From positions 1 through 23,058 of the forward strand of contig JALQVK010000194.1 in assembly GCA_023260375.1 (NCBI GenBank): a DNA stretch of 23,058 nucleotides, given 5' to 3'. Positions 21,476-23,058 of this stretch are shown here, one piece after another. The notes beneath the pieces were generated by a model that was not told the origin of the DNA, ran no database searches, and saw only the letters and a list, made by a program, of their open reading frames with translations. The translations under genes and the position numbers were made by a program. The stretch comes from Rhodoluna sp. Lineage in GTDB: Bacteria; Actinomycetota; Actinomycetes; Actinomycetales; Microbacteriaceae. The stretch's first letter is position 1. Every line of letters begins with the position of its first letter.

Positions 21476-22426
21476 TTAGGCGTCAACCTTTACTTCAACC
21501 AAACGTGCTCCGTCGAGAGCGCTATCTAGCACCATGCTCTGAATGGTTAGTTCACCATCTTCCTCGCGCACGCCGTCCACGAGAATGCCATCGGTAACAC
21601 CGGTCAGCACGAAGATGTGACGCTCGCCGCCAACTAGGTCTTCCAGCTCAAACTTTTTGTCAAGCGCATAGCCCGCCTGCAAAGCACGCTCAATCTCATC
21701 GGGCGTCTGCGGAGCCAAGATGCCCTGCATGTAACCGCCAAGAACCCGAATGGCAACAGCGGTCAGCACTCCCTCAGGAGCACCACCAATTCCCAAGAGC
21801 AGATCCACTCCGGAGCCTTCGGTAGCAGCAGCCACAGCCATGGCAATGTCACCTTCTTCGAAACGAACCCACTGAGCACCAGCAGCCTGGATTTCCTGAA
21901 TCAGTTCGAAATTGTTTGGCTTGTTGATCACGGCAACGCGAACATCAGAAACCGGAACATCCAAGGCCTTGGCCAAAGCCAAAACATTTGAGGTAGCCGA
22001 AGCATCGATGTCGAGCACTCCCCTGGCAACACCTGAAGAAACCAACTTCTTCATGTAATAAACCTCGTGGCAGTCGAGCATCGTGCCGCGCTCGGTTGCA
22101 GCAATAACCGACACAGCGCCCTTGGTGCCAGCGGCCGCCAGTTTCGTGCCATCGATTGGGTCAACCGCAACGTCCCATTCGATTGAATTTCCCTGACCGA
22201 GAAGTTCCCCGTTGAAAAGCATTGGGGCTTCATCTTTTTCGCCCTCGCCGATCACCACAATGCCACCAAACTCGGAAGCCGAGAGGCTGTAACGCATGGC
22301 GTCTACGGCAGCTCCGTCTACTGCCATGCCGTCTCCACTGCCGACCAGAGACCAGGAACCGGTCACTGCAGCAACCGTGGCGGCCAGAAGTTCGATGGTT
22401 GGTGTTGGTGCTTCGTGAAGAGTCAT
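21476..22426 (-). CDS. glpX: Class II fructose-1,6-bisphosphatase
   Basis: A 316-residue GlpX protein. The metal-binding motifs IGEGEKDEAPML (59-70) and VDPIDGTK (88-95) are intact, as is the N-terminal SGDG (30-33), and GIGGAPEGVL is present in the C-terminal half. It hydrolyses fructose-1,6-bisphosphate to fructose-6-phosphate in gluconeogenesis. AAAGGA lies 4 nt before ATG 22426. The 3' end is one base from the stop of the convergent kinase gene, which catalyses the opposite or an adjoining step. It is divergent from the aldolase gene, with 79 bp between. A short GGTCC/GGACC hairpin overlaps its ribosome binding site. Confidence 0.94.
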   Translation of the reverse strand: MTLHEAPTPTIELLAATVAAVTGSWSLVGSGDGMAVDGAAVDAMRYSLSASEFGGIVVIGEGEKDEAPMLFNGELLGQGNSIEWDVAVDPIDGTKLAAAGTKGAVSVIAATERGTMLDCHEVYYMKKLVSSGVARGVLDIDASATSNVLALAKALDVPVSDVRVAVINKPNNFELIQEIQAAGAQWVRFEEGDIAMAVAAATEGSGVDLLLGIGGAPEGVLTAVAIRVLGGYMQGILAPQTPDEIERALQAGYALDKKFELEDLVGGERHIFVLTGVTDGILVDGVREEDGELTIQSMVLDSALDGARLVEVKVDA

Positions 22427-22428
22427 GC

Positions 22429-22445
22429 GGTCCTTTCAACGGACC
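22429..22445 (-). promoter_or_regulatory. Short inverted repeat overlapping the glpX ribosome binding site
   Basis: On the minus strand GGTCC-GTTGAAA-GGACC precedes the ATG by 2 nt. The AAAGGA ribosome binding site is partly in the loop and partly in the right arm, so pairing could limit translation. With 5 bp the structure may be chance. Confidence 0.3.
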
Positions 22446-22472
22446 TAACAAAGCCCAGTATTGGTAACATTG

Positions 22473-22501
22473 TATAAACCAACGCCGTTTCCTATGAGGA
22501 G
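22473..22501 (+). promoter_or_regulatory. Candidate -10 (TATAAA) and Shine-Dalgarno of the aldolase gene
   Basis: TATAAA at 22473-22478 lies 27 bp before the ATG. AGGAG at 22497-22501 has a 4-nt spacer to ATG 22506. TTGGT (22461-22465) and ACCAA (22478-22482) flank the -10 as a 5-bp inverted repeat. No consensus -35 is seen. Confidence 0.45.
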
Positions 22502-22505
22502 AACC

Positions 22506-23058
22506 ATGCCAGTAGCAAGCCCAGATCAGTACCTAGAAATGCTTGACCGCGCCAAAAAGGGTGGCTTTGCCTACCCTGCGATCAACGTTTCCAGCTCGCA
22601 GACCCTAAACGCTGCCCTAGCCGGACTAGAAGCTGCAGGCTCAGACGGCATCATCCAGGTGACCACCGGCGGTGGCGACTACTGGAGTGGTCCAACCATC
22701 AAGAACATGGCCTCTGGCGCTGCAGCAATGGCTGCGTTCGCTCGTGAAGTTGCCAAAAACTACGGAATCACGGTTGCCCTTCACACCGACCACTGTGCCA
22801 AGGACCAGCTAGACAAGCTAGTTCGCCCACTAATCGCAATCTCGGAAGACCGCGTCAAGCGCGGCGAAGACCCACTATTCAACTCACACATGTGGGACGG
22901 CTCGGCTGTTCCTATGGCTGAGAACCTAGAAATCGCTAAAGAGATGCTGAAGCTAACCAAGAACATCGGTGCCGTGCTTGAGATCGAAGTTGGCGTTGTC
23001 GGTGGCGAAGAAGACGGCGTTGAGGGCGGCATGGGTGAACACCTTTACACCACACCTG
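22506..23058 (+). CDS. fba: Class II fructose-bisphosphate aldolase (5' part, truncated by window edge)
   Basis: The first 184 codons of a class IIA aldolase, open to the right edge. Visible motifs: YPAINVSSSQTLNAAL near 23-38, VALHTDHCAK (about 92-101) with the catalytic Asp and zinc-ligand His, LFNSHMWDGSA, and EIEVGVVGGEEDG (about 162-174) with the conserved Glu residues. It cleaves fructose-1,6-bisphosphate to glyceraldehyde-3-phosphate and dihydroxyacetone phosphate. AGGAG 4 nt upstream fixes ATG 22506. It is divergent from glpX and completes a three-gene set around the same metabolite. The HTDHCAK and NSHMWDGS motifs point to the long, type A form, usually about 340-360 residues. Confidence 0.95.
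   Translation, partial: MPVASPDQYLEMLDRAKKGGFAYPAINVSSSQTLNAALAGLEAAGSDGIIQVTTGGGDYWSGPTIKNMASGAAAMAAFAREVAKNYGITVALHTDHCAKDQLDKLVRPLIAISEDRVKRGEDPLFNSHMWDGSAVPMAENLEIAKEMLKLTKNIGAVLEIEVGVVGGEEDGVEGGMGEHLYTTP

Noticed and set aside
1..23058. CRISPR arrays, tRNA or rRNA genes, insertion sequences, prophage genes
   Set aside because: None found by reading: no regularly spaced repeats, no tRNA-like cloverleaf with CCA-adjacent stem, no transposase or integrase motifs.

Overview
The window looks like a chromosomal piece of a small-genome actinobacterium. The best guess is a Microbacteriaceae member of the freshwater Rhodoluna/Aquiluna kind. This rests on actinobacteria-specific families (DUF3107, DUF3117, an actinobacterial-type DapD, the AdnA-like helicase, a ferritin-like MiaE_2 protein, a MgtE_N/CBS protein without a transport domain). 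It also rests on gene neighbourhoods that recall the mycobacterial rhlE-DUF3107-adnA and mrp-tatB-O-methyltransferase blocks, on GC content near one half by eye, and on very tight gene packing. The genus is inference; the actinobacterial assignment is firm.

Layout. 1-1796 (-): 5' part of an AdnA-like UvrD helicase, running off the left edge. 1856-5385: DUF3107, a small membrane protein, a ferritin-like protein (-), a DEAD-box RNA helicase and a PHP-domain phosphoesterase (-). 5451-10562: an M24 aminopeptidase P, a YflT-like stress protein (-), then an overlapping three-gene operon (PRC/MgtE_N/CBS protein, DUF1003, Mrp), converging on tatB (-). 10622-11296: an O-methyltransferase ending at the one strong intrinsic terminator. 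11305-14424: DUF3117 and dapE (-), divergent from dapD, which is followed by two small membrane-protein genes. 14430-17435: a more AT-rich islet on the minus strand with an unrecognised secreted protein, a possible HIRAN-like protein and a higBA toxin-antitoxin pair with an elaborate inverted repeat at its promoter. 17453-20330: ychF (-), divergent from a DEDDh exonuclease and rmuC. 20452-23058: a PfkB-family phosphofructokinase, a GlpX-type fructose-1,6-bisphosphatase (-) and the start of class II fructose-bisphosphate aldolase, all acting at the fructose-1,6-bisphosphate node.

How it works together. Most genes are housekeeping: lysine/diaminopimelate synthesis, central carbon flux, Tat export, Fe-S carrier, RNA and DNA metabolism. 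Two features of organisation stand out. Many genes carry a TAnnnT hexamer 6-7 nt before an ATG/GTG with no Shine-Dalgarno sequence, the signature of leaderless transcripts; two divergent pairs (dapE/dapD, ychF/exonuclease) have only 30 and 20 bp between start codons. Convergent genes overlap or nearly touch at their 3' ends with no visible terminators. No rRNA, tRNA, CRISPR array, insertion sequence or phage gene was seen, and no gene-free stretch exceeds 300 bp. The part most likely to hold something undescribed is the 14.4-17.4 kb islet.
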